A stretch of DNA of 64,000 nt, taken from assembly GCA_001023535.1 (NCBI GenBank), contig CP011020.1, forward strand, positions 4,415,734 to 4,479,733. Reading direction: 5' to 3'. This DNA is from Pseudomonas chlororaphis (GTDB taxonomy: Bacteria; Pseudomonadota; Gammaproteobacteria; Pseudomonadales; Pseudomonadaceae). Positions 43,241-53,195 of the stretch are shown piece by piece. The notes under the pieces are model-generated. The model saw nothing but the letters and a program-made list of their open reading frames with translations, was not told the origin of the DNA and searched no databases. The first letter of the stretch is position 1. Each line of letters starts with the position of its first letter. A program made the position numbers and the translations under genes.

Positions 43241-45271
43241 TTAAGCCTGTTCCAACGAGGTTTCAACACGGGTGGCGGAGGCTGGGATCTTCCCGGCCGC
43301 GACCAGACGTTTGTGCTGCTCGGCTTCGGTGCGCTCGATGACATCCACCGGCACCATGTAGCCCTGATCGTCACGGGCAGCATGAATCACGAAATACGCC
43401 ACGGTGCCGACCAGGCTTGCGATGGCCAGCCACCAGATGTGCCAGATCATCGCGAAACCGAACACCGTCAACAGGCCGCCCATGACCACACCGGTGGCGG
43501 TGTTGTTTGGCATGTGGATCGGCTCGTACTTGGCCGGAACCTGGTACGCGGTACCGTTTTCCTTGGCTTCGGTGAACGGGTCGATGACGTCTGCCTTTGG
43601 CAGCACGGCGAAGTTGTAGAACGGCGGTGGCGACGAGGTCGACCATTCCAGGGTATGGGCATTCCACGGGTCGCCGTGTTCGCACATGTTCTCTGGCTTG
43701 TTGCGGTCGCGCACGCTGACATACAGCTGGATCAGCTGGCAGGCGATACCCACAGCGATCATCACCGCACCGAACATGGCGACGTACAGGTACGGCACCC
43801 ACTCAGGGTTGGTGGTGGTGTTCAGGCGACGGGTCATGCCCATGAAGCCCAGTACATAGAGCGGCATGAACGCGACGAAGAAGCCGGTGATCCAGAACCA
43901 GAACGCTGCCTTGCCCCAGCCTTCGTGCAGCTTGAAGCCGAACGCTTTCGGGAAGTAGAAGGCGAAGCCGGCGATATAGCCGAACACCGCACCGCCGATG
44001 ATCACGTTGTGGAAGTGCGCGATCACGAACAAGCTGTTGTGCAGCACGAAGTCAGCACCCGGGATGGCCAGCAATACACCGGTCATGCCGCCAATGGCGA
44101 AGGTCACCATGAAGCCCAGGGTCCACATCACGTGGCTGGTGAAGCGCAGACGGCCCTGATAGATCGTGAACAGCCAGTTGAACAGCTTCACCCCGGTCGG
44201 GATCGAAATCAGCATCGTCGCCAGGCCGAAGAAGGCGTTGACGCTCGCACCCGAACCCATGGTGAAGAAGTGGTGCAGCCAGACCATGAAGCCCAGCACC
44301 GAGATCGCGCCGCTGGCGTAGATCATCGAGTGGTGGCCGAACAGTTTCTTGCCGGAGAACGTCGAGATGACTTCGGAGAAAATCCCGAAGGCCGGCAGGA
44401 TCAGGATGTACACCTCGGGGTGACCCCAGGCCCAGAACAGGTTCACGTACATCATCGGATTCCCACCCAGTTCATTGGTGAAAATGTGGAAATCCATGTA
44501 GCGGTCAAGCGTCAGCAGAGCCAGGGTAGCGGTCAGGATCGGGAACGAAGCGACGATCAGCACGTTGGCCCAGGTGCAGGTCCAGGTGAAGATCGGCATG
44601 TCCATCAACTTCATGCCAGGGGTACGCATTTTCAGCACGGTGGCGAGGAAGTTGACCCCCGTCAGCGTCGTACCCAACCCGGATAGCTGTAGCGCCCAGA
44701 TGTAGTAATCCATCCCCACGCCCGGACTGTATTGCAAGCCCGACAGCGGCGGATAGGCCACCCAACCGGTCTTGGCGAATTCGCCAACGCCCAGGGACAG
44801 GTTGATCAGCACCACGCCGGAAACCAGCAGCCAGAAGCTCAGGGAGTTCAGGAACGGGAAGGCAACGTCACGCGCGCCGATCTGCAGCGGCACTGCAAGG
44901 TTCATCAGGCCGGTGAAGAAAGGCATCGCCATGAAGATGATCATGATCACACCGTGGGCGGTGAAGATCTGGTCATAGTGTTCAGGCGGCAGGTAGCCAG
45001 GCGAACCCTCGGTGGCCATGGCCAACTGGGTACGCATCATGATGGCGTCGGCAAAACCACGCAGCAGCATGACCATGGCGACGATGATGTACATCACGCC
45101 GATTTTCTTGTGGTCGACCGAGGTCAGCCACTCGGTCCACAGGTAGGTCCACTTCTTGAAGTAAGTGATACCCGCAAACAGCGCCAGGCCACCGAGCGCG
45201 ATGATGGCGAGGGTCACCATGACAATCGGCTCGTGGAACGGGATCGCTTCCCAACTTAATTTACCAAACAT
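43241..45271 (-). CDS. cyoB: Cytochrome bo3 ubiquinol oxidase subunit I
   Basis: 676-residue catalytic subunit with 14-15 membrane helices. Low-spin haem b and binuclear haem o3/CuB ligands are visible in [30 protein letters not shown] and [12 protein letters not shown]. Oxidises ubiquinol, reduces oxygen and pumps protons at the inner membrane. Usual length; 3 bp after cyoA. Confidence 0.97.
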   Translation of the reverse strand: MFGKLSWEAIPFHEPIVMVTLAIIALGGLALFAGITYFKKWTYLWTEWLTSVDHKKIGVMYIIVAMVMLLRGFADAIMMRTQLAMATEGSPGYLPPEHYDQIFTAHGVIMIIFMAMPFFTGLMNLAVPLQIGARDVAFPFLNSLSFWLLVSGVVLINLSLGVGEFAKTGWVAYPPLSGLQYSPGVGMDYYIWALQLSGLGTTLTGVNFLATVLKMRTPGMKLMDMPIFTWTCTWANVLIVASFPILTATLALLTLDRYMDFHIFTNELGGNPMMYVNLFWAWGHPEVYILILPAFGIFSEVISTFSGKKLFGHHSMIYASGAISVLGFMVWLHHFFTMGSGASVNAFFGLATMLISIPTGVKLFNWLFTIYQGRLRFTSHVMWTLGFMVTFAIGGMTGVLLAIPGADFVLHNSLFVIAHFHNVIIGGAVFGYIAGFAFYFPKAFGFKLHEGWGKAAFWFWITGFFVAFMPLYVLGFMGMTRRLNTTTNPEWVPYLYVAMFGAVMIAVGIACQLIQLYVSVRDRNKPENMCEHGDPWNAHTLEWSTSSPPPFYNFAVLPKADVIDPFTEAKENGTAYQVPAKYEPIHMPNNTATGVVMGGLLTVFGFAMIWHIWWLAIASLVGTVAYFVIHAARDDQGYMVPVDVIERTEAEQHKRLVAAGKIPASATRVETSLEQA

Positions 45272-45274
45272 CGT

Positions 45275-46222
45275 TTACTCCTCTGCCCCGGCAGCTGAAT
45301 GCGAACTCATGTCCATCCCTTCCATGTTGTGAGCCACTTCCTTCTCTTTCTTCTCGTGGTGCATCGGCTTGCCCGGGTTCATCCCTTCATACTTGTCGAT
45401 GATGGTCTGGAACAGGTTCGGCGTGACCGAGGAGTAGAGTTCGACTGGGTTGTTCTGGCTCGGCTTGGAAAGGGCTTCGTATTCAGCTTTTTCAAGCTGT
45501 TTAGGTGCCTTTTTCACTTCGTTGACCCAGGCGTCGAAATCTTCCTGGGTCGTGGCGATTGCCTTGAACTTCATGCCGGTGAAACCTGCACCGCTGTAGT
45601 TGGCGGAGATACCGTCGAGTTCAGCGTTCTGGTTGGCAATCAGGTGCAGCTTGGTCTGCATGCCCGCCATCGCGTAGATCTGGCCGCCCAGGCCCGGGAT
45701 GAAGAACGAGTTCATCACGGTGTCGGAGGTGACCTTGAAGTTGATCGGCGTGTGGGCCGGGAACACGATCTTGTTGACGGTGGCGATGCCTTGTTCCGGG
45801 TAGATGAACAGCCACTTCCAGTCCATCGAGACGACTTCGATGGTGACCGGCTTGACGTCCGAATCCAGCGGACGGTAAGGGTCCAGGGCGTGGGTCGACT
45901 TGTAGGTGACATAACCCAGGGCAATGATGATCAGGACTGGAATCGTCCACACCGCGACTTCGATCTTGGTCGAGTGCGACCACTTCGGCGTGTACACGGC
46001 CTTGGTGTTGGACGCGCGGTATTTCCAGGCGAACAGGAAGGTCATGACGATAACCGGCACGACCACCAGCAGCATCAGCAGCGTGGCGGTGATGATCAGG
46101 TTGCGCTCATCCAGGCCGACCTGGCCCTTGGGATCGAGCAAGGTCATGTTGCAGCCTCCCAGCAGCAACGTGCCGAGCAACGGCAACAAGCCTAGTAATC
46201 GGGGGTACCTGTTTTTACTCAT
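45275..46222 (-). CDS. cyoA: Cytochrome bo3 ubiquinol oxidase subunit II
   Basis: 315 residues from the ATG at 46222. Lipoprotein signal with Cys26 (LLGTLLLGGCN), two membrane helices, then the cupredoxin-like COX2 domain without the CuA ligands, as in quinol oxidases. Acidic/His C-terminal tail. First gene of the operon; a ~720-bp region with no gene lies upstream. Confidence 0.95.
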   Translation of the reverse strand: MSKNRYPRLLGLLPLLGTLLLGGCNMTLLDPKGQVGLDERNLIITATLLMLLVVVPVIVMTFLFAWKYRASNTKAVYTPKWSHSTKIEVAVWTIPVLIIIALGYVTYKSTHALDPYRPLDSDVKPVTIEVVSMDWKWLFIYPEQGIATVNKIVFPAHTPINFKVTSDTVMNSFFIPGLGGQIYAMAGMQTKLHLIANQNAELDGISANYSGAGFTGMKFKAIATTQEDFDAWVNEVKKAPKQLEKAEYEALSKPSQNNPVELYSSVTPNLFQTIIDKYEGMNPGKPMHHEKKEKEVAHNMEGMDMSSHSAAGAEE

Positions 46223-46945
46223 CTCACGACCTCTAAAGCAGCTTGCGCAATGCAGTTGGGTTTTGATCGCCAACACTTCACCCTGCCAAGGGTTGGCATT
46301 TTTCTTGGATTGAATAAGGGCTGCCCGTCGAACGTCAGACGCTGTTCGACACATCCTGGGCCAGCAGTGAGTTCTTATTCGTTGGTCAAAAGGCCTAGTT
46401 CAAGCCCAATTCCATTTGGTGCGGGTATTGGAGGCTCCGACACCTGGGGTCGCATGGGGCGCTGGCGCCCTTCGACCACCCTCGTGCTCAAAGCCTGAGC
46501 CGGGTCGGAAAATCGGTGCGGGCGATTGTAGTGAGCTGAGGCGCTGTAGACCATGTTTCATCCCGAAATAATTTTTCTCCGATCCGGCAATAATCCTTCA
46601 CCGAAATTGCAACAGGCCAGCATGTTATCGAAATTGATTCTCAACAAGAACCCCAAAAAAGGTAAGGCTACTACGCCCGATTTAGACAGCCTGGCGTATT
46701 CACGGTGAAGATTTTTTCGCGCAAAGCGCCTGTTTTACGGGGGTTGGGCCGCCCGTCGCTTCGCTGTTAAAAATGCCTGCTGGCCGGGAAGAGGGTTTTA
46801 CGAAATCCGCCGAACTTTTGTTACAGGAGTGGGTGTTTATTCACCCCCGCAAAGGCGGTAGGACTCCAAATATGTGACAACATGTCGCACATTGTCGCAG
46901 GCCATTCTTGCCTCGGATCAAGGACGACCCGCCACAAGGCTGAAA
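46223..46945. other. Intergenic region upstream of cyoA
   Basis: No supported gene. Contains a near-consensus Anr/Fnr-type dyad TTGAT-TCTC-AACAA (46634-46647, one mismatch from TTGATNNNNATCAA), which also partly fits a Fur box; it lies ~410 bp upstream of cyoA. The short open frame at 46250-46498 has no coding signs. Confidence 0.5.
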
Positions 46946-46946
46946 C

Positions 46947-46986
46947 GAAAAACGCCCCGGCTCTGCTGGAGAGAAACCGGGGCGTT
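46947..46986 (-). terminator. Terminator of dsbB
   Basis: GAACGCCCCGG...CCGGGGCGTTTTTC on the minus strand, 14 bp after the stop. Confidence 0.85.
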
Positions 46987-46999
46987 CAGCAAGGGGGAT

Positions 47000-47509
47000 T
47001 CAGCGCAATTGCTTGCGGTTGCGCGACACCAGCAAGGGCACCAGCACCACCGTCAGGACGAAGGCCACCAGGGCCCATTGCGCCAGGGACAGGCCGAGGA
47101 TCGGCGGGTAGGGGGTGGAGCAGAAGCCATCGACCTGGAACCCCAGCGGGAAGATCTTCGCCAGTGGCAGGCCGTCGACAATCGGCTGCAACACATCAAC
47201 GCCGCAGCTGACGGCCGGGAAGAACTGGGTGTACACGTGATGCCCCGCCACCCCTGCGCCGGCCAGGGCACTGAGCACCACCAGCCCCTCGAAAATCGTC
47301 ACGCTGCGACGGGTGCGCATGGCCGCACCAATAAAGGCGAAGATTGCGATCAGCAATAGCGCATAGCGCTGCAGGATGCACAGCGGGCACGGCGCCTCGC
47401 CGAGGGCCACCTGCATGTACAGCGCGCCGCCGATCAACGCCAGGCAGATCAGCCCCAGCAACACCAGATAGCGCCGCTCACGACCTAACCGCGTCATTTC
47501 CTCATTCAT
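47000..47509 (-). CDS. dsbB: Disulfide bond formation protein B
   Basis: Inner-membrane quinone reductase that reoxidises periplasmic DsbA. 169 residues, four membrane segments. First cysteine pair APCPLCILQRYAL (CPLC, about 40-43), second pair in the loops at SCGVDV and FCSTPYPP. Two starts are possible (Met1 or Met5). Pseudomonas often has a second dsbB elsewhere. Confidence 0.92.
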   Translation of the reverse strand: MNEEMTRLGRERRYLVLLGLICLALIGGALYMQVALGEAPCPLCILQRYALLLIAIFAFIGAAMRTRRSVTIFEGLVVLSALAGAGVAGHHVYTQFFPAVSCGVDVLQPIVDGLPLAKIFPLGFQVDGFCSTPYPPILGLSLAQWALVAFVLTVVLVPLLVSRNRKQLR

Positions 47510-47713
47510 TGCGTTTCCCTTTGTCTACATGGATCAACGCGCGGCCTTGCAACACTCGGCGCGCCATCGGATGGCCGAAGTCTACACGCTGACCATGACA
47601 GTGAACGAGCGGCCGCCGGCAACTTTGCAGGCAATAGACAGGAAAAGCGTTAAGGGCGGATTAATTTGCGTGGGTGCAAAGGCTTTGGGAATGGGGTTGG
47701 GCATGCTGGCCCC

Positions 47714-47800
47714 TTCGCGAGCAAGCTCGCTCCCACTGGTTTTTTCGGGGTGTTCACGGGCTGTGTTCACGCCAAAACGTTGTGGGAGCGGGCCTGCCAG
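47714..47800. repeat. REPIN, partly decayed
   Basis: TTCGCGAGCAAGCTCGCTCC and the other arm TGTGGGAGCGGGCCTGCCAG; the right arm diverges after the first 13 bases. Confidence 0.7.
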
Positions 47801-47805
47801 GCTGT

Positions 47806-48987
47806 TTACTCCAGCGCCGCCGCCGGCCCGAAGAATTCGTAGCGGCTCTGCCCATCCGGCACGCCCAGGGCCTTGAGGTGGCGCTTGACGGCGCCCATGA
47901 AGCCCTTCGGCCCGAGGAAGTAAGCGTCCAGGTCACGCTGTTCCGGCAGCCAGTGCGCCAGTTGCGCCTCGCTCAACAACCCGACCTTGTCGGCCGGCGG
48001 GCTCACGCCGTCGTCTTCGTCGTAGCAGTAGAAACGCTTGAGTTGCGGGTGCCGTTTGGCCAGGTCGTCGATCCAGTCACGGAACGCATGGGCCCGGCCG
48101 TTGCGGGCGCAGTGGATGAAATGCACCGGGCGCTCGGTTTGCAAGGCCGCTTGCAACATCGCCAGGGTCGGGGTGATGCCAACGCCGCCACTGATCAGCA
48201 CCAGCGGCTTGTCGCTGGCCGTCAGGTAGAAATCCCCGGACGGCGGGAACAGCTGGATGCTGTCGCCGATCTGGACATGATGATGCAGGTGGTTGGACAC
48301 CCGCCCGCCTGGCTCGCGCTTGACGCTGATCCGGTATTGGCCGTTGTCCGCCAGGGCCGACAGCGAATAGTTGCGACGCACTTCCTCGCCGTCCAGGATC
48401 AGCTTCATACCGATGTACTGGCCGGGCTCGGCGAGCAGGACCGGCCCCTTGTCCGCTGGCTCGAAGTAGAACGACGTGATCTCCGAGCTCTCCTGCACCT
48501 TGGCCGTCAGCACGAACGTCCGCTCGCCACGCCAGCCACCCGGCGCCGCGGCTTTCTGCTCATACAGGCCAGACTCGGCACCGATCAGGATATCGGCCAA
48601 TTGGTTGTAGGCCGCCGCCCATGCGGAAATCACTTCGGGGGTAGCGATCTCTTCGCCCAGCACCTCGGCAATCGCCCGCAGCAGGCAGGAACCGACAATC
48701 GGATAATGCTCCGGCAGGATCTGCAAGGCGACGTGCTTGTTGACGATCTTCGCCACCAGGTCTCCCAACTGGTCGAGCTGGTCGATGTGGCGGGCATACA
48801 TCAACACGCCATTGGCCAATGCCCGGGGCTGATCGCCACTGGCCTGGTGCGCCTGGTTGAACAGCGGGCGTACCTGAGGGTATTCGGACAGCATCATGCG
48901 GTAGAAATGGGTGATCAGTGCCTCGCCGCCGCTTTCCAGCAATGGAACGGTGGCACGAATAATGGCGCGTTGTTCTTGACTGAGCAT
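47806..48987 (-). CDS. hmp: Flavohaemoglobin (NO dioxygenase)
   Basis: Converts nitric oxide to nitrate with O2 and NAD(P)H. 393 residues from the ATG at 48987: globin domain (about 1-140) with the proximal-His region KIVNKHVALQI, FAD domain with RNYSLS (about 205), and NAD-binding GGVGITPTLAMLQAAL. Divergent from norR, an arrangement known as fhp/fhpR in P. aeruginosa. Confidence 0.95.
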   Translation of the reverse strand: MLSQEQRAIIRATVPLLESGGEALITHFYRMMLSEYPQVRPLFNQAHQASGDQPRALANGVLMYARHIDQLDQLGDLVAKIVNKHVALQILPEHYPIVGSCLLRAIAEVLGEEIATPEVISAWAAAYNQLADILIGAESGLYEQKAAAPGGWRGERTFVLTAKVQESSEITSFYFEPADKGPVLLAEPGQYIGMKLILDGEEVRRNYSLSALADNGQYRISVKREPGGRVSNHLHHHVQIGDSIQLFPPSGDFYLTASDKPLVLISGGVGITPTLAMLQAALQTERPVHFIHCARNGRAHAFRDWIDDLAKRHPQLKRFYCYDEDDGVSPPADKVGLLSEAQLAHWLPEQRDLDAYFLGPKGFMGAVKRHLKALGVPDGQSRYEFFGPAAALE

Positions 48988-49023
48988 TAAGGTGACTCCT
49001 GATGTGTACGAATACCCTCTCTT

Positions 49024-49040
49024 ATCAGTTTCCATGCCAA
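49024..49040 (-). promoter_or_regulatory. Candidate sigma54 promoter for hmp
   Basis: Minus strand TTGGCATGGAAACTGAT (-24/-12). The GG and spacing fit TTGGCAC-N5-TTGCW; the -12 GC is GA here. About 37 bp upstream of the hmp ATG, matching a NorR-activated gene. Confidence 0.5.
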
Positions 49041-49080
49041 TATTTTTATCCTTATTTATCAATTAGTTATAAATAAAGTA

Positions 49081-49117
49081 GTCATAAAGACACAGACCGC
49101 TTTATAGTCCTTGTGAC
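49081..49117. promoter_or_regulatory. Two candidate NorR-binding sites
   Basis: GTCATAAAGAC (49081-49091) and GTCCTTGTGAC (49107-49117) both fit GT-N7-AC, 26 bp apart, 41-77 bp upstream of the candidate -24 element of hmp and overlapping the norR promoter region. Confidence 0.55.
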
Positions 49118-49131
49118 TACATGGAGTCATT

Positions 49132-50688
49132 ATGACCGCAACCTCCCTACTCACCTCCCTGCTGCCGCTGGTGGCCGACCTGTCTCGCGAATTGCCTGAA
49201 GGCGAACGCTATCGCCGCCTGCTCGGCGCCTTGCGCGCGTTGTTGCCCTGCGATGCGGCCGCCTTGTTGCGCCTTGACGGAGACTGCCTGGTGCCCCTGG
49301 CGGTGGATGGGTTGAGCGCCGACACACTGGGTCGGCGCTTCCGGGTGAGCGAACACCCGCGCTTCGAGGCCCTGCTGGCCAACCCGGAGCCTACCCGCTT
49401 CGCCGCCGACAGCGCCCTGCCCGACCCCTACGACGGCTTGGTCGAAGGCCTGGACGAACACCTTGAAGTCCATGACTGCATGGGCTGCCCGCTGTTCGTC
49501 GATGAGCGCCCCTGGGGCCTGTTGACCCTCGACGCGCTGGACCCGGGGCGCTTCGAACTGATCGATCTCGGTGCCCTGCAAGCCTTCGCCAGCCTCGCCG
49601 CCGCAACGGTCAGCGCTGCCGAACGCATTGAGCGCCTGGCCTTGAAGGCCGAAGACGAACACCGTCGCGCCGAGGTCTATCGCCAGGCCAGCGGCCAACA
49701 GCACCGCGACATGGTCGGCCAGAGCAAGGCCCACAAGCGCCTGGTGGAAGAAATCAACCTGGTGGGCGGCAGCGACCTGACCGTGCTGATCACAGGCGAA
49801 ACCGGGGTCGGCAAGGAACTGGTGGCCCAGGCCATCCATGGCGCCTCGAAACGCGCCGAACAGCCGCTGATCAGCCTCAACTGCGCCGCGCTGCCGGACA
49901 CGCTGGTGGAAAGCGAGCTCTTCGGCCATGTACGAGGGGCCTTCACCGGCGCCACCAGTGACCGGCGCGGCAAATTCGAACTGGCCGACGGCGGGACGTT
50001 GTTCCTCGACGAAGTGGGCGAGCTGTCGCTGACCGTCCAGGCCAAGCTGTTGCGCGTGCTGCAAAGCGGCCAGTTGCAACGGCTGGGCTCGGACAAGGAG
50101 CACCGGGTCGATGTACGGCTGATCGCGGCCACCAATCGCGACCTCGCCGAAGAAGTGCGCAACGGCCGTTACCGGGCCGACTTCTATCATCGCTTGAGTG
50201 TGTATCCGCTGCAGGTTCCGGCGCTTCGCGATCGCGGCCGGGACGTGCTGTTGCTCAGCGGCTTCTTCCTGGAGCAGAACCGTTCGCGCATGGGCCTGGG
50301 CAGCTTGCGCCTGAGCAGCGATGCCCAGGCGGCTCTGTTGGCCTACGACTGGCCGGGCAATGTGCGCGAGCTGGAGCACCTGATCGGCCGCAGCGCCCTG
50401 AAGGCCCTGGGCCGTTGCCCGGTGCGACCGAAAATCCTCAGCCTCGGCGCCCAGGACCTGGACCTGCCGCAAGTCGCTGTGGATAACGCCGCGCCCTCGG
50501 CCGTCAATCCGCAGCCCAACATGACCGGGTTCACCGGGGATCTGCGCGAAGCCGTCGATCAGTTCCAACGCAGCCTCATCGGCACGGCCCTGGAACGCCA
50601 CCAGCACAATTGGGCCAGCGCCGCCCGTGAGCTGGGCCTGGACCGGGCGAACCTGGGGCGGATGGCGCGGCGGTTAGGGCTTAAATAG
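49132..50688 (+). CDS. norR: NO-responsive sigma54 activator NorR (FhpR)
   Basis: 518 residues: N-terminal GAF domain that in NorR holds the non-haem iron sensing NO (about 20-170), AAA+ domain with Walker A GETGVGKE (222-229) and sigma54-contacting GAFTGA (269-274), LFLDEVGEL Walker B, and a C-terminal Fis-type HTH (about 475-515; QHNWASAARELGLDRANLGRM). Divergent from hmp, its likely target. Confidence 0.95.
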   Translation: MTATSLLTSLLPLVADLSRELPEGERYRRLLGALRALLPCDAAALLRLDGDCLVPLAVDGLSADTLGRRFRVSEHPRFEALLANPEPTRFAADSALPDPYDGLVEGLDEHLEVHDCMGCPLFVDERPWGLLTLDALDPGRFELIDLGALQAFASLAAATVSAAERIERLALKAEDEHRRAEVYRQASGQQHRDMVGQSKAHKRLVEEINLVGGSDLTVLITGETGVGKELVAQAIHGASKRAEQPLISLNCAALPDTLVESELFGHVRGAFTGATSDRRGKFELADGGTLFLDEVGELSLTVQAKLLRVLQSGQLQRLGSDKEHRVDVRLIAATNRDLAEEVRNGRYRADFYHRLSVYPLQVPALRDRGRDVLLLSGFFLEQNRSRMGLGSLRLSSDAQAALLAYDWPGNVRELEHLIGRSALKALGRCPVRPKILSLGAQDLDLPQVAVDNAAPSAVNPQPNMTGFTGDLREAVDQFQRSLIGTALERHQHNWASAARELGLDRANLGRMARRLGLK

Positions 50689-50835
50689 TTTTTGTGACGA
50701 GGGCGTCTGCTCAAGACGATCCCGCTGTCGACAGGTTTCCCCCTAAAGCCTGCCCCCAACGGGTCGATAACCCGTTATCACAAGCTGTTTTGGCGTTCTT
50801 CACGCTCGCCCCACCTTTTTCCACAGAAGGTTTTT

Positions 50836-51738
50836 ATGTCTTCCAACAAAGCCCGCGCAGATTCACTTTCGCTTCTGCTGTTTACCTTGCGCAGCGGCAA
50901 GCTGATGGCGATCAACCTGCTCAAGGTCAGCGAAATCATTCCCTGCCCGCCGCTGACCAAGCTGCCGGAGTCGCACCCGCACGTCAAAGGCATCGCCACC
51001 CTGCGCGGGACCTCGCTGTCGGTGATTGACCTGAGCCGCGCCATCGGCGAGCGCCCCTTGGAAGATCCGGACGGCGGCTGCCTGATCGTCACCGATGTCA
51101 GCCGTTCCAAGCAGGGCCTGCATGTGCAGGCCGTGAGCAAGATCGTCCACTGCCTGACCACTGACATCAAACCGCCGCCCTACGGTTCTGGCGGCGTGCG
51201 GGCGTTCATCACCGGCGTGACCTCGGTGGATGGCACCCTGGTGCAAGTGCTGGATATCGAGAAGGTCATCCACGGCATCGCGCCGGCACAAATCGAAACC
51301 GCGCCCACCGAGCTGAGCATGGAAGACGCCGAGGTGCTGGGCAACGCCCGGATCCTGGTGGTCGATGACAGCCAGGTCGCGCTGCAACAATCGGTGCACA
51401 CGTTGCGCAACCTGGGCCTGCAATGCCACACCGCCCGCAGCGCCAAGGAAGCCATCGAATGCCTGTTGGACCTGCAAGGCACCGCAGGGCAGATCAACCT
51501 GATCGTCTCTGACATCGAGATGTCCGAGATGGACGGCTACGCCCTCACCCGGACCCTGCGCGAAACACCGGACTTCGCCCACCTCTACGTGTTGCTGCAC
51601 ACCTCCCTGGACAGCGCCATGAACGCCGAAAAGGCCCGCCTGGCCGGCGCCAATGGCGTGCTGACCAAGTTCTCCTCGCCGGAACTGACCAAGTGCCTGA
51701 TCACCGCCGCCAAGGCCGTGGCCGAACAAGGTCACTGA
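50836..51738 (+). CDS. cheV: Chemotaxis coupling protein CheV
   Basis: CheW-REC fusion that couples receptors to CheA and is tuned by phosphorylation. 300 residues: CheW-like domain (about 12-158), then a receiver domain with acidic pocket DD (177-178) and phospho-acceptor Asp226 (SDIEMSEMDGYAL). Stands alone downstream of norR. Confidence 0.93.
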   Translation: MSSNKARADSLSLLLFTLRSGKLMAINLLKVSEIIPCPPLTKLPESHPHVKGIATLRGTSLSVIDLSRAIGERPLEDPDGGCLIVTDVSRSKQGLHVQAVSKIVHCLTTDIKPPPYGSGGVRAFITGVTSVDGTLVQVLDIEKVIHGIAPAQIETAPTELSMEDAEVLGNARILVVDDSQVALQQSVHTLRNLGLQCHTARSAKEAIECLLDLQGTAGQINLIVSDIEMSEMDGYALTRTLRETPDFAHLYVLLHTSLDSAMNAEKARLAGANGVLTKFSSPELTKCLITAAKAVAEQGH

Positions 51739-51843
51739 AACCTATCGGCCCGGCTGTGGCGCCTGCGTTCCAACGCGGGGGCCATCGCCGTCCGGCAACC
51801 TCAGGCATACTCGTGCCCTGCCATCCCGGAACGAGGCCCTTCG

Positions 51844-52170
51844 ATGAAAACCCGCACATTGATTTTCCTTGGTTTCACCGCCCTGGCCGCCCAGGCCCAT
51901 GCCTCCAGCCCGGACGCCTGGGCTGCCTACGATAAAGCCGTGCTGGCCAGCTGCGTCAAGGCCAGTGGCCTGAAGAACGTCGAACCGGTGGGCAGCGCCG
52001 CGCAATTCGACGATCGGGTCGGCTACACCGCACTGTTGCTGCAAGGCCAGTACCCACAGAAACACATGAAAGGGGCGACCGGTACCGAGTTGTGCCTCTA
52101 CCGCAAGAAGACCAAGACCGCCCATGTGACCGAGTGGGACTCGATCCGCCCCGCCTCCGCCGATCGGTGA
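51844..52170 (+). CDS. Small periplasmic protein of unknown function
   Basis: 108 residues. Signal peptide (MKTRTLIFLGFTALAAQAHA, cleavage about residue 20), mature part of ~88 residues with two cysteines (ASCVKASG and ELCLYRKK) that could pair in the periplasm. I recognise no family. Clear ribosome site not seen. Stands alone; high-GC codon use supports a real gene. Confidence 0.7.
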   Translation: MKTRTLIFLGFTALAAQAHASSPDAWAAYDKAVLASCVKASGLKNVEPVGSAAQFDDRVGYTALLLQGQYPQKHMKGATGTELCLYRKKTKTAHVTEWDSIRPASADR

Positions 52171-52250
52171 GTGGCGCATAACTTGCTTCGCCCGGCGCAT
52201 CACGGCGTTTTTCTGTCGCCGCTTTCCAGCCATTTGCGAACGGGCGTTCA

Positions 52251-53000
52251 ATGAGCACAAGGTTTTCCTGCGTAGGGTGCGGCAAATGCTGCTCCGACCA
52301 CCACGTCCCCCTGACCCTTTCGGAGGCTCGGATGTGGGCCGAGGACGGCGGCCAGGTCATTGTCCTGGTGGAAGCCTTCCTGTCCAACGGGCTCGGCCTG
52401 CCAACGACGCAACGCGAGCATGCCGAGCGGCGCTCGGCGGTGGTCCGCAGCGGCACTGCCGAGGCCCGCGTGGCGATCACGTTCGCCGCCTACAACGCCG
52501 GCCCCTGCCGCAATCTTGACGCAGACAATCGGTGCGGCATTTACGAACGCCGCCCCTTGGTGTGCCGCATCTATCCGATGGAAATCAACCCGCACATCCC
52601 TCTCAATCCAGCGGCCAAGGACTGCCCGCCACAATCCTGGGAAACCGGTCCGCAACTGATCGTCGGCGGCACGTTGGTCGATGAGGAACTGGCCACGCTG
52701 ATCGAACGCTCGCGCCAGGCCGATCGCGAAGACATCACGACCAAGGACCGCATCTGCGCCGCCCTGGGTATTCGCACCACCGCGCTGAAAGGCGACGGCT
52801 TCACCGCGTACCTGCCAGACATGGCCGCATTCGCCAGCGTGCTCGACCAGGTGCAATTGCAGCCAACGGAGCAGGCAACCGGTGAATGGCTGTTCCATCT
52901 GTCCGGGGATGACGTAGCCCGCGATGTCATGGCCTGTGGGGCGCGGGTCGTCACCGAGGCGGCCTCGGATTATGCGTTTATTTCGCTGCGGGCCGCCTAG
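52251..53000 (+). CDS. YkgJ-family cysteine-cluster protein
   Basis: 249 residues with N-terminal CVGCGKCC and later CRNLDADNRCGIYERRPLVCRIYP, the cysteine pattern (CxxCGxCC...C...C...C) of the YkgJ family, thought to bind a metal or Fe-S cluster. The C-terminal ~130 residues are not conserved in small family members. Function unknown. Confidence 0.85.
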   Translation: MSTRFSCVGCGKCCSDHHVPLTLSEARMWAEDGGQVIVLVEAFLSNGLGLPTTQREHAERRSAVVRSGTAEARVAITFAAYNAGPCRNLDADNRCGIYERRPLVCRIYPMEINPHIPLNPAAKDCPPQSWETGPQLIVGGTLVDEELATLIERSRQADREDITTKDRICAALGIRTTALKGDGFTAYLPDMAAFASVLDQVQLQPTEQATGEWLFHLSGDDVARDVMACGARVVTEAASDYAFISLRAA

Positions 53001-53026
53001 ACCTGCGGGACGGCAACGTCATCCCC

Positions 53027-53099
53027 TGTGGGAGCGGGCTTGCATTGAGCATTGATGCAAGCTGACCCGACGTCTTCGCGAGCAAGCCCGCTTCCACAA
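53027..53099. repeat. REPIN, decayed
   Basis: CTGTGGGAGCGGGCTTGCAT and inverted TTCGCGAGCAAGCCCGCTTC, both with mismatches near the palindrome centre or arm end, and a shorter spacer than usual. Confidence 0.75.
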
Positions 53100-53195
53100 G
53101 GGAAATTTATGGGCGCTCCATCAAGCCCCCTCTCGCCTAACCCTCGCCGAGAATGTTAGCGTGCTTGGTATTGCCTCCAAGACGAGCCTCGCACG

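Noticed and set aside
45924..46313. Plus-strand frame opposite cyoA
   Set aside because: Antisense shadow of a well-supported lipoprotein subunit gene.
46250..46498. 82-residue plus-strand frame upstream of cyoA
   Set aside because: No ribosome site, family match or coding bias; treated as non-coding.
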